13,035 nucleotides of DNA, from assembly GCF_938045535.1 (NCBI RefSeq), contig NZ_CALIMQ010000221.1, forward strand, positions 1 to 13,035. The letters run 5' to 3'. The DNA comes from an uncultured Campylobacter sp. (lineage in GTDB: Bacteria; Campylobacterota; Campylobacteria; Campylobacterales; Campylobacteraceae). Position numbers and translations under genes: made by a program. This document shows, in pieces, positions 1 to 6,342 of this stretch (within the stretch, counting starts at the first letter, position 1; each line of letters starts with the position of its first letter). The notes beneath the pieces were generated by a model, which saw nothing but the letters and a program-made list of their open reading frames with translations, had not been told where the DNA came from and did no database searches.

Positions 1-267
1 ACTTCCTTTGTACCAAGCTATACCGGCGATTATAAGTCCCAATAGCCCATTACTGTAACGCCCTCCTCCACGGCTTTCTGCGAAAAAGAGTTTATCTAAA
101 TCAAGCCCGGTTAAAACGCCGTAAAAAAATATAAAAGCCATCATCGTAACGGAGAATATCACGATGAAGGAGTTATCGTTTTTGACGCTAAATCCGCCTG
201 CGCTTGTGGTTCGTGCGCCACGGCTGCGAAGGGCGGCTTTGTAGTCTTTGGTAGTAAAAGTAGGCAT
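1..267 (-). CDS. Unrecognised membrane protein, N-terminal part (runs off the left edge)
   Basis: An open frame reads leftward from ATG at 267 to the window edge: 89 codons with no stop. The start is supported by a Shine-Dalgarno-like GGGAG about five bases upstream. The protein begins MPTFTTKDYKAAL and has a basic, soluble first 30 residues. A strong hydrophobic segment follows (about 33-52, SFIVIFSVTMMAFIFFYGVL), then a short charged stretch with SRGGGR, and a second hydrophobic segment near 75-86 (LLGLIIAGIAW). This looks like a small inner-membrane protein with a hairpin of two helices, but the C-terminus lies outside the window and I do not recognise the family. It is divergent from the lipoprotein gene at 570. 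Codon use resembles the neighbours. Confidence is good that it is a gene, low about function. Confidence 0.72.
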   Translation of the reverse strand, partial: MPTFTTKDYKAALRSRGARTTSAGGFSVKNDNSFIVIFSVTMMAFIFFYGVLTGLDLDKLFFAESRGGGRYSNGLLGLIIAGIAWYKGS

Positions 268-283
268 AAAGCTCCCTTTCTTT

Positions 284-320
284 CGGGCTTGCGAAACAGC
301 CTATGCGCTTTTAAAGCCCG
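284..320 (-). promoter_or_regulatory. Inverted repeat in the presumed leader of the leftward membrane-protein gene
   Basis: CGGGCTT (284-290) and AAGCCCG (314-320) are perfect 7-base complementary arms around a 23-base loop. They lie between a possible TATAAA -10 at 337-342 (minus strand) and the ATG at 267. If that promoter is used, the hairpin would lie in a 5' leader of roughly 60 nucleotides. The role is unknown. Confidence 0.3.
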
Positions 321-336
321 TTTAAAACGGTGGAAT

Positions 337-342
337 TTTATA
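337..342 (-). promoter_or_regulatory. Possible -10 box for the leftward membrane-protein gene
   Basis: On the minus strand the sequence reads TATAAA followed by AT. It lies about 70 bases upstream of the ATG at 267. AT-rich sequence is common here, so the match is only moderate. Confidence 0.35.
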
Positions 343-367
343 AAATTTCAGATCAAATTCGGATTAA

Positions 368-428
368 ATTTCAAATTTGAAGAGGTTTTGAGATTTAAAG
401 AGTTTCAAATTTAAAGGATTTGAAATTT
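368..428. repeat. Cluster of TTTCAAATTT / ATTTGAAA inverted and direct repeats
   Basis: The divergent spacer contains a perfect 12-base palindrome TTCAAATTTGAA at 370-381. A second inverted repeat has arms TTTCAAAT (403-410) and ATTTGAAA (418-425) around a 7-base loop. TTTCAAATTT occurs at 369-378 and again at 403-412. It lies between two divergent genes, so a regulatory role is possible. AAATTT is abundant throughout the window's non-coding DNA, so this may simply be local composition. Confidence 0.45.
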
Positions 429-511
429 AGCCGCCTAGCTACGCTTAAAATTTACGCTTTCTCTCAAATTTATAAAAATTTCAACGCATAGTGGCACCGA
501 AAGATCGTAAA

Positions 512-527
512 TTTAGCCCGGGCTAAA
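512..527. promoter_or_regulatory. Perfect 16-base palindrome over the -35 region (operator candidate)
   Basis: TTTAGCCC followed directly by GGGCTAAA forms an uninterrupted 16-base palindrome. Its right edge is 11 bases before the TATAAT at 539-544, so it would cover about -39 to -24 of the lipoprotein promoter. That is where a dimeric repressor or an activator would sit. I do not recognise it as a Fur, PerR, CosR or NikR box. Confidence 0.45.
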
Positions 528-538
528 CCCCATTTTTG

Positions 539-544
539 TATAAT
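539..544 (+). promoter_or_regulatory. -10 promoter element of the lipoprotein gene at 570
   Basis: TATAAT follows a T-rich TTTTTG stretch, the arrangement favoured by Campylobacter sigma-70 promoters, which rely little on a -35 box. The predicted transcript start is near 551, giving a leader of about 20 bases with AAAGGA (558-563) before the ATG at 570. Confidence 0.7.
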
Positions 545-569
545 TTCATGAAATTTTAAAGGATAGAAA

Positions 570-1088
570 ATGAAAAAATTTTTTGCTTTGCTTCTTGCGG
601 CGTTGTTTTTCGCAGGTTGTGGACAGTCTCAACCGAAAGTGCCGATCGCAAGCGCGTATAAATTCAAGGGCATTACCTACCAACACTTCCAAAACCATAA
701 TCCGAAAAAATTTGTCTATCAATCGCCGGAAGCAGTCGAGAAAAAGTACAACGAGCAGCTTTTAGCGGCGCTAAAAGAAGCGAACCTACTGGATCAAAAC
801 TCTACCGATGAGCTTAAAATTACAATAAAGCACCACAGGGGCTTTACGGGCGAAGCTACTCCGTTTCCTAGCGATAGAATCGGTGGCATAGAGTTTATCT
901 ATGAGGTTAAACTAGTAAGAAACGGCCAAATTTTAAGAAGCTACGTGCAAAATGATATCGAGCATTACGATCCGGGATTTTTCGGCAATATGAAAACCAT
1001 AGCGTTGCAAAATACAGACGATAGCTATGAAAATGCCGCAATTACGGCTCTTGTCAAGCATTTGATGGAGATCATAAAGAAATTTTAG
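570..1088 (+). CDS. Small secreted lipoprotein of unrecognised family
   Basis: This 172-residue protein has a classic lipoprotein signal: MKK, a hydrophobic core, then FFAGC with the lipidated cysteine at position 17 followed by G, Q and S. The mature part is about 155 residues, soluble, charged and without further membrane segments. A tyrosine-rich start (AYKFKGITYQHF) is followed by a probable helix near 55-67 and an alternating-hydrophobic region near 78-130 that looks like beta structure. The start is well placed: AAAGGA lies six bases upstream and there is a good -10 at 539. It appears monocistronic; the downstream 800 bases hold no gene. It should be anchored in the cell envelope facing the periplasm. 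I cannot assign a family or function. Start, frame and lipoprotein nature are secure. Confidence 0.85.
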   Translation: MKKFFALLLAALFFAGCGQSQPKVPIASAYKFKGITYQHFQNHNPKKFVYQSPEAVEKKYNEQLLAALKEANLLDQNSTDELKITIKHHRGFTGEATPFPSDRIGGIEFIYEVKLVRNGQILRSYVQNDIEHYDPGFFGNMKTIALQNTDDSYENAAITALVKHLMEIIKKF

Positions 1089-1886
1089 CGGCCAGCTTGG
1101 GCGCAATGCACGTGCCCGATGCCGCATTTGACTAAATTATAAATGATTTTGACGCCTTGCTGGCTTTTAAATCGCGGGATTTTAAAAAATCGCTGCGAGC
1201 TTGAGTGGTAAAATTTAAAGAAGCGAATTGCTTGAGGGCTACCGATATATCGATAGCCCGTCGCCAATAAGCGGCGGGGCGCTCGATAAGCACGGCATTT
1301 TGAGTCTTACAATGCTCTAAAATATAAAAAATTTCGGCGCTAAATTTTAAATGCTTCGGGTGGTCATTTTTGCCGGCGCGTGCTGCGGATTTCGCGGCGA
1401 AATTTAAAAACGCAGTTTGCACAATTTAGAGGATGAGAGTTTTGCAGAAGCGCAGCTGCATATACAGACGCGAATGCGCGGCAAATTATCATAAATTTAA
1501 AGCGTAGCGGCGCTGCGCGATCTCATCAAATATGCAGAAAATTTTACGGCAAATTTAAAATGCAGTCTCGCGGAATCTAGTGCGGCGGATTATAAAATGC
1601 GACTTGCAGCGGTTAATGCGGTAAATTTACTACGCGGTTGCGGTTAAATTTGCCGCCGCGCGGAGTAAATGCTGCGCAGAGGTTAAATTTGCCGCCTAGA
1701 AGCTAAATTTCGCGCCGCAGTTAAATTCCCGATAGTCAAATCGCAGCGAGCTCAATGCTGCAAATTTAGAGCCCATAAGCACAAGCGCTTGGCTTGGGCT
1801 GCGCTGTGCCTCTTACTGCAAAGCGCCTACTTCGCATTTGCGCGGCTGTCTAAAACAAACCGCGCCGCGTTTTAAATTTTAAAATT
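1089..1886. other. Long non-coding gap with AAATTT-punctuated GC-rich sequence
   Basis: About 800 bases between the lipoprotein gene and prs hold no open frame with a plausible start, ribosome site or recognisable protein. The sequence alternates AAATTT-type blocks with GC-rich stretches such as GCCGCC and CGCGCC. A 16-base direct repeat, an imperfect hairpin at 1770-1800 with CAAGCGCTTG at its centre, and GCGCGG/CCGCGC arms at 1840-1865 are present. The last two lie downstream of prs on its strand, but neither is followed by a U tract. No RNA gene was recognised. It may be decayed coding DNA or a true repeat region. Confidence 0.6.
1642..1696. repeat. Exact 16-base direct repeat in the gap before prs
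   Basis: GGTTAAATTTGCCGCC occurs at 1642-1657 and again at 1681-1696, 39 bases apart. A related TAAATTTCGCGCCGC follows at 1703-1717. The units show the AAATTT-plus-GCCGCC pattern of this window's non-coding DNA. Confidence 0.7.
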
Positions 1887-2816
1887 TTATTTGAATAAGC
1901 TGTTTACGCTCTCGTCGTGATATACGCGCCTGATGACCTCGCCGAAAAGCGGAGCCACGCTGATTACCTTGATGCGGTCGCTTTCCTGCTTTAGCGGGAT
2001 CGTGTCGGTCACGACGAGGCCGTCCAGCGCGCCGCTTTCGATGCGCTCGTATGCCGGGCCGCTTAGTACGGCATGCGTGCAAAACGCGCTGACGCTCTTC
2101 GCGCCCTGGTCTTTAAATGCGCCCGCAGCCTTGACGATGGTGCCTGCGGTGTCGATCATATCGTCGATTAGGATCACGTCTTTGCCCGCGACGTCGCCGA
2201 TGATATTCATCACTTCGCTTTTATTCGCCTCCTCGCGGCGCTTATCGACGATGACGAGATCGAGCGAGAGCTTTTTAGCGAAGCTTCTGGCGCGCGCGAC
2301 GCCGCCAACGTCGGGGCTGGCGATGATAGGATTTTTTAAATTTTTCTCTTTCAGGTAGTCCAAAAATATCAGCGAGCCGTAGAGGTTATCGACGGGCACA
2401 TCGAAAAAGCCCTGTATCTGCCCCGCGTGCAGATCCATCGTGACGACGCGGTCGATCCCCGCCGTCTGCATCATATTTGCTACGAGCTTCGCGCTGATCG
2501 GCACGCGCGGGGCTGCTTTGCGGTCTTGGCGAGCGTAGCCGAAGTAGGGCACGACCGCCGTGATCGAGTTCGCGCTGGAGCGCTTCAGCGCGTCGGTTAG
2601 GATCAGAAGCTCCATCAGATTGGAGTTTGCGGGCGCGCAGGTCGGTTGGATGACGAAGACGTCCTTGCCGCGCACGCTTTCGCCGATCTGGACGCTGATT
2701 TCGCCGTCGCTGAAGGTTTTGATCGCACACTCGCTAAGCGGCAGCGAGAGATATTTGGAGATTTTTTTGGCAAATTCGGGATTTGCGGTGCCGGAGAAAA
2801 TTTTATATCCGCGCAT
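1887..2816 (-). CDS. prs: Ribose-phosphate pyrophosphokinase (PRPP synthetase)
   Basis: PRPP synthetase transfers pyrophosphate from ATP to ribose 5-phosphate. The PRPP feeds purine, pyrimidine, histidine, tryptophan and NAD synthesis in the cytoplasm. The 309-residue length is normal for the bacterial class I enzyme. Visible motifs include FSDGE near 36-40, the PYFGYARQDRK nucleotide-binding segment (90-100), catalytic-region histidine 130 in MDLHAGQIQGFFD, the KRR flexible-loop residues at 192-194, and the PRPP loop VILIDDMIDTAGT (214-226). ATG is preceded by AAAGG about eight bases upstream. The gene stands alone, with non-coding DNA of 700-800 bases on each side and its own promoter candidate at 2848-2853. 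PRPP is also the likely ligand type of the ComF-like protein at 6343, but the two are not linked by operon. Identification is secure. Confidence 0.97.
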   Translation of the reverse strand: MRGYKIFSGTANPEFAKKISKYLSLPLSECAIKTFSDGEISVQIGESVRGKDVFVIQPTCAPANSNLMELLILTDALKRSSANSITAVVPYFGYARQDRKAAPRVPISAKLVANMMQTAGIDRVVTMDLHAGQIQGFFDVPVDNLYGSLIFLDYLKEKNLKNPIIASPDVGGVARARSFAKKLSLDLVIVDKRREEANKSEVMNIIGDVAGKDVILIDDMIDTAGTIVKAAGAFKDQGAKSVSAFCTHAVLSGPAYERIESGALDGLVVTDTIPLKQESDRIKVISVAPLFGEVIRRVYHDESVNSLFK

Positions 2817-2847
2817 TTTAATGACCTTTGGATTGAAATTTGCTCGA

Positions 2848-2853
2848 ATTCTA
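2848..2853 (-). promoter_or_regulatory. -10 element candidate for prs
   Basis: On the minus strand the sequence reads TTTTGGTGTAGAATT, with TAGAAT as the -10. It lies about 32 bases upstream of the prs ATG and is T-rich ahead of the box. Confidence 0.5.
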
Positions 2854-2879
2854 CACCAAAAGCGCTAAATTTTAGCTAA

Positions 2880-3609
2880 TTCGCCCGCCACGCCTGCGTA
2901 AAATTAATAAGCAAGCATTGCGAACCGCCGTCCATTTGCTGGATAAATTCTTTGAAATTTAAGAGCGGTTCGGCTCGCCGCGGTTTTGATTGGGCAAAAT
3001 TTTGGCTACGGATTACGGCGCCCGCGAGTGATCGTAGCTCGCGTTTTTGCGCAAGCAGGCGCGCAGATGTGGCTAAAACCGTATCGCAAAATTTGATGAA
3101 AGTCTAAGAGAGCGCATCAGGCGGGAGCACGGTACGGCTAAAGTCGTATCGCGGAGGGCATAGTGCGAATAGGCGCGGAATTTTACATTCGCTATGCAAA
3201 CGCGCAAAATTTTATCTTTAGAGCTGCGGAGAGTGCGTTTAAATTTAAATTTTGAGCTCGCATAGGACAGACTGCGCGGATACTTGGCGCGCTAAATTTA
3301 AACTGCCGCGGCGTGTGAATTTTAGATCGCCAGTGCAGTTAAATTTAAAGCCGCTTTGCTTTGGTGAAAATTTAAAGCTCGCTTTGACGATCGAATTTAA
3401 AGCTTGGCTTTTAAAGCATGCCCGTGCGCCGCAAAATTTTAAAATTTATCGCGCGACTTTGGTCTGCCATGTAAATTTAGACACCGCCTTTGCGTGCTTA
3501 AATTTTAAAATCATGCAGGCTCTCTTCACCGCGTAAATTTCTATATCGTTTTGGCGCGCTTAAATTTAAAATCGCGCGGCGCGGAGATAAATTTAAACCG
3601 CAGCGGGCG
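2880..3609. other. Non-coding gap between dnaX and prs, AAATTT-rich
   Basis: About 730 bases separate the dnaX stop from the prs promoter. The left half (2880-3240) is mixed sequence with no recognisable gene or RNA. From 3240 on, AAATTTAAA-type blocks recur every 20-50 bases, separated by GC-rich stretches. The only sizeable open frame (3252-3536, plus) is built from these blocks and lacks a ribosome site. A hairpin at 3554-3577 has GCGCG/CGCGC arms around TTAAATTTAA. It lies just past the dnaX stop but lacks a U tract. Confidence 0.6.
3342..3417. repeat. Three tandem copies of AATTTAAAGC plus mini-hairpins
   Basis: AATTTAAAGC occurs at 3342-3351, 3369-3378 and 3394-3403, at 25-27 base spacing. 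Each copy is followed by the complementary GCTTT after 1, 2 and 3 bases respectively, so each can fold as AAAGC-n-GCTTT. A fourth such palindrome, GCTTT-T-AAAGC, closes the run at 3407-3417. Its function is unknown. Confidence 0.55.
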
Positions 3610-5700
3610 CTATTCCGTGATTTTGGTGGGCTCGCCGAAGAGTCTATTCATCTCGGAGATTAAAATTTCCTTGCCGTCCTGCGCGCCGTTTGCGAGCTCG
3701 GCAAGACCTGCCTTGGCGGCGCGCACGCTCTTGCTCGTATCGCGGGGCTTTGCGGCGTAGTTTTGCGGATCGGTGGATCTTAACAGATCGTCCTTGGGCG
3801 GCTGTTTTTCGCCCTCGCTGCTAGCGCCATTTTTTTTCGGTTTTGCCGCTTTTGGTGCGGAATTTTCTTCGGAATTTTCGCTGTCGTTTGAAATTTCATC
3901 CTGCTCTGAGTTTGCGGTCCTGCTCGCGCCCAAGTCAGAATTTTGCGCGCCGCTTGTCGTAACGCTAGAATTTTCAAGCGGTTTTGTCGCACTGCCCGCC
4001 CCGTCTTTTGCTTTGCCATTCGCCGTGCTATCTACGTTACTAGAGGCGGAATTTTCTGCACCGTTTTGCGTAAAATTTTGCTTCTGCGGCGCACCTTGCT
4101 CTATCTTGATGGCCGCGCTCTCGCCGAAAAGCGATTTTAGCACGCTATTGATCGCTCGCGAGCCCTTGCGCAGGTACTCTCTGTCCTGCCCCTGCGCGCG
4201 CGAGAGCAGATACAGCGTGCCGCGCTCGAACTTTAAAAATTCCACGCACTTGCTAAATTTCTCGCCCAGATCATAATCGCGGTCGTAAATTTTGGCTAAA
4301 AAATTCTCGTAAATTTCATTTTGAGCGCCCGTTTGGACGGAAGAGTTAGAATTTTGCGCCTGCGCCGCCACGCCAGGTTTGATCTCGCCGCCTGCGTCAA
4401 GGTTCTGTTTCACTGCACCGCTGGCACCGGAGTTTTGCGCCGTGTTTACGGGACGTTTTGCACTCGTCGTAAAGCTCGGCACGCCGCTTGTCGCGCTACC
4501 CTGGTCGCTCGGTGCAAAAGCCGCGCCGTCCGGCTCGCTATTTGGCGCAAATGACGCGCTTTGGTTGGAATTTGACCTAAAATTCGGCGCGGAGCTTTGC
4601 GCGTTTAAATTAGGCGCCGAAGCGGAAGCATAGCCCTCGCCTTGATCCAGCGATCTTCCGACCTCTATGAGCTCGTCGATCTCGCGCAGATTTACCGCCT
4701 CCATCATCATAAAAATCATCATAGAAATTGCGTAGGTGTTGTCCGGGCTGATGGCGAGCATGCTCTTAGCGCCCGCTAAAATGCGGAAAAACCGCTCATA
4801 CATCAACAGGCTAAATTTCGCGTCGCGGCGCAGGAATTTATCCTTTAAATTTGCGATCATCTCGTCGATTATCGTCTCGGCGTTGTAGTTTTCGACCTCT
4901 TTGATGATCTCGATCGCGCCCGCGCGGTCCTGGCGCAGCACGACGTCTAAAATTTCGCCGATTTTAGCGTGATCGAGCAAGCCCAGCATATCGGCGATCG
5001 CGCGCTGCGTGATGCCTTCACGGCTAAAGATAATCGCCTGATCGAGGAGCGTGAGCGTGTCTCGTAGCGAACCTGAGCCGCTGCGCGCTAGAATTTCGAG
5101 CGCGCCCTCTTCGTAAGTGATGTTTTCGGTTTTTAAAATTTGCTCTAGATGCGCTACGACGGCGCTTTTGGCGATCGGCTTAAAGCGAAAGTGCTGCGTG
5201 CGCGATAGAACCGTGACGGGAAGCTTGAGCGGATCGGTGGTCGCAAGGATAAATTTTACGTAGCTAGGCGGCTCCTCAAGCGTCTTTAAAAGCGCATTGG
5301 AAGCCTCTTTGGTGAGCATATGCACCTCGTCGATGATGAAAATTTTAAAGCGCGCGCTTGCGGGGTGATACTTCGTCTGCTCGATGAGCTCGCGGATATC
5401 GTCGATCTTGCGGTGGCTGGCGGCATCCATCTCGATAATGTCGATGTGGCGCCCCTCGTTTGCCATTACGCAGTTATCGCAGATCTCGCACGGCTTGCCG
5501 GTGGGGCCTTCGTCGCATAAAAGCGCTTTGGCAAAAATCCTAGCCGTCGAGGTTTTACCGCTGCCGCGAAGTCCGCTGAAAAGATATGCGTGGCTCAGTC
5601 TGCTCGAATCCAGCGCGTGCGCGAGGCTTTTGGCGACGGCATCTTGACCGATGAGCTGCTCGAAGCTTTTAGGTCTGTATTTTAAAGCGAGTGCTTGCAA
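3610..5700 (-). CDS. dnaX: DNA polymerase III subunit tau/gamma (clamp-loader ATPase)
   Basis: DnaX is the ATPase of the clamp loader that places the beta clamp on primed DNA; its tau form also tethers the polymerase core. The AAA+ module carries Walker A GLRGSGKT (43-50), four zinc-type cysteines (62, 71, 74, 77), Walker B FIIDEVHML (121-129) and an SRT sensor motif near 166-168. The lid and collar domains end near 350. Then come an Asn/Ser/Ala-rich linker (about 355-460), a folded domain (461-536), a second acidic, Ser/Asn-rich linker (537-675) and a terminal helix with NRLFGE. At 696 residues it is long for a Campylobacter DnaX, the excess being linker. The start codon is TTG at 5700, supported by AAAGGAG five bases upstream and by the family N-terminus QALALKYRP. 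An A8 run at codons 622-624 may allow slippage. Confidence 0.96.
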   Translation of the reverse strand: MQALALKYRPKSFEQLIGQDAVAKSLAHALDSSRLSHAYLFSGLRGSGKTSTARIFAKALLCDEGPTGKPCEICDNCVMANEGRHIDIIEMDAASHRKIDDIRELIEQTKYHPASARFKIFIIDEVHMLTKEASNALLKTLEEPPSYVKFILATTDPLKLPVTVLSRTQHFRFKPIAKSAVVAHLEQILKTENITYEEGALEILARSGSGSLRDTLTLLDQAIIFSREGITQRAIADMLGLLDHAKIGEILDVVLRQDRAGAIEIIKEVENYNAETIIDEMIANLKDKFLRRDAKFSLLMYERFFRILAGAKSMLAISPDNTYAISMMIFMMMEAVNLREIDELIEVGRSLDQGEGYASASAPNLNAQSSAPNFRSNSNQSASFAPNSEPDGAAFAPSDQGSATSGVPSFTTSAKRPVNTAQNSGASGAVKQNLDAGGEIKPGVAAQAQNSNSSVQTGAQNEIYENFLAKIYDRDYDLGEKFSKCVEFLKFERGTLYLLSRAQGQDREYLRKGSRAINSVLKSLFGESAAIKIEQGAPQKQNFTQNGAENSASSNVDSTANGKAKDGAGSATKPLENSSVTTSGAQNSDLGASRTANSEQDEISNDSENSEENSAPKAAKPKKNGASSEGEKQPPKDDLLRSTDPQNYAAKPRDTSKSVRAAKAGLAELANGAQDGKEILISEMNRLFGEPTKITE
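3830..3837 (-). other. dnaX: A8 slippery run inside dnaX
   Basis: On the coding strand the reading is CCG AAA AAA AAT GGC (Pro621-Lys-Lys-Asn624). A -1 shift gives Lys-Lys-Lys-Trp-Arg and a TAG stop (3821-3823), about 626 residues. Loss of one A gives a different tail ending at TAA near codon 640. Programmed -1 frameshifting or transcript slippage on A runs makes the short gamma form of DnaX in E. coli and Thermus. Whether it happens here is inference. Confidence 0.4.
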
Positions 5701-5722
5701 AATTTCTCCTTTGATTCTGCTA

Positions 5723-5728
5723 ATGATA
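5723..5728 (-). promoter_or_regulatory. -10 element candidate for dnaX
   Basis: On the minus strand TTTTTTTGTATCAT gives TATCAT preceded by TG and a T run, a typical Campylobacter promoter shape. It lies about 23 bases upstream of the TTG start, so the leader would be short. It is back to back with the promoter of the rightward operon at 5760. Confidence 0.55.
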
Positions 5729-5759
5729 CAAAAAAATCTATAAATTTTAAATTTAGTGC

Positions 5760-5765
5760 TACAAT
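5760..5765 (+). promoter_or_regulatory. -10 element candidate for the lipoprotein-comF-gyrA operon
   Basis: TGCTACAAT is an extended -10 (TGn plus TACAAT) 28 bases upstream of the ATG at 5794. The ribosome site AAAGGA (5784-5789) follows. Confidence 0.6.
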
Positions 5766-5793
5766 GCGCCCGAATTTCAGAAAAAGGATAAAA

Positions 5794-6342
5794 ATGAAAA
5801 AATTTTTACTCGGCGTATTCGCGCTATTTTTTGTCGCCTGCTCGCAAACCAGCAGCGTCATCAGCTTAAATCCGTATCTTTCTAAGGCCGATCAGACCGT
5901 AAGCGGCAAGTCGGTAAATATCAACGCGATCAACGACCAGCGCGAAAATCAGATGGTAATCGCCGTTATAAACGACAACGACGGCAAACTCGTCGATGAA
6001 GTGCTTTTAAAAAACAATCTCTCGGCGTGGTTCGATCAGGCCTTGCGCGCGGAGCTTGAGGCTCGCGGCGTAAGGATCGATCCTGCAAGCCCGAATATCG
6101 TAACCGTAAATATTAGAAGCATCTCGGCGGCGATCAACGGCTACTCGAAGGAAAATATGAGCGCAAGAGGCGAGGTCGCGATCGCGATCGTGCAGGGCAG
6201 CCAAACCACTACTAAGCGCGTTTCGCAGGATCAGAGCCAATTTACCGCGCTTCGCACGGCCAGATCGCTTAATCCTTTTGTGCAAAGCTTGCTTGGCGAC
6301 ATCGTCAAAAAATCCGCCGATCAAATCATCTTGACGCTTTAG
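5794..6342 (+). CDS. YajG/MapA-like outer-membrane lipoprotein
   Basis: From ATG at 5794 the product is 182 residues. This start is chosen over an in-frame upstream ATG at 5695 because AAAGGA sits directly before it and a lipoprotein signal follows: MKKFLLGVFALFFVAC, with the lipidated cysteine at 16 and S/Q/T after it. The mature protein opens with LNPYLSKADQ, then an IND(Q)RE segment, a mixed beta/alpha region with LSAWFDQALRAELEARGV, and ends in a hydrophobic helix. This pattern resembles the YajG lipoprotein family (from memory, not searched). In C. jejuni the gene directly before the comF-like Cj1028c and gyrA is mapA, encoding a surface lipoprotein, so this is its positional counterpart. 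It should be anchored to the outer membrane. The specific function of the family is not well established. It heads an operon with comF immediately downstream. Confidence 0.85.
   Translation: MKKFLLGVFALFFVACSQTSSVISLNPYLSKADQTVSGKSVNINAINDQRENQMVIAVINDNDGKLVDEVLLKNNLSAWFDQALRAELEARGVRIDPASPNIVTVNIRSISAAINGYSKENMSARGEVAIAIVQGSQTTTKRVSQDQSQFTALRTARSLNPFVQSLLGDIVKKSADQIILTL

Noticed and set aside
573..586. A6/T6 run at the start of the first lipoprotein gene as a phase-variable tract
   Set aside because: It encodes the normal lysine/phenylalanine signal-peptide start; Campylobacter phase variation mostly uses G/C tracts, and none is present.
1132..1422. Leftward 96-residue open frame in the gap before prs
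   Set aside because: GTG start without a ribosome site, composition set by AAATTT blocks, and no recognisable motif.
1840..1865. GCGCGG/CCGCGC hairpin as terminator of prs
   Set aside because: On the prs strand it is followed by CAAATGCG, with no U tract; the 14-base loop is also long.
3252..3536. Rightward 94-residue open frame between prs and dnaX
   Set aside because: Its codons are mostly repeats of AAATTT/TTTAAA; no ribosome site and no family resemblance.
3773..4276. Rightward 167-residue open frame opposite dnaX
   Set aside because: Antisense shadow of the Ser/Asn-rich linker; no ribosome site.
5695..5793. Upstream in-frame ATG extending the YajG/MapA-like lipoprotein by 33 residues
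   Set aside because: It would bury the lipoprotein signal and overlaps the dnaX start and both promoters; the ATG at 5794 has the ribosome site.
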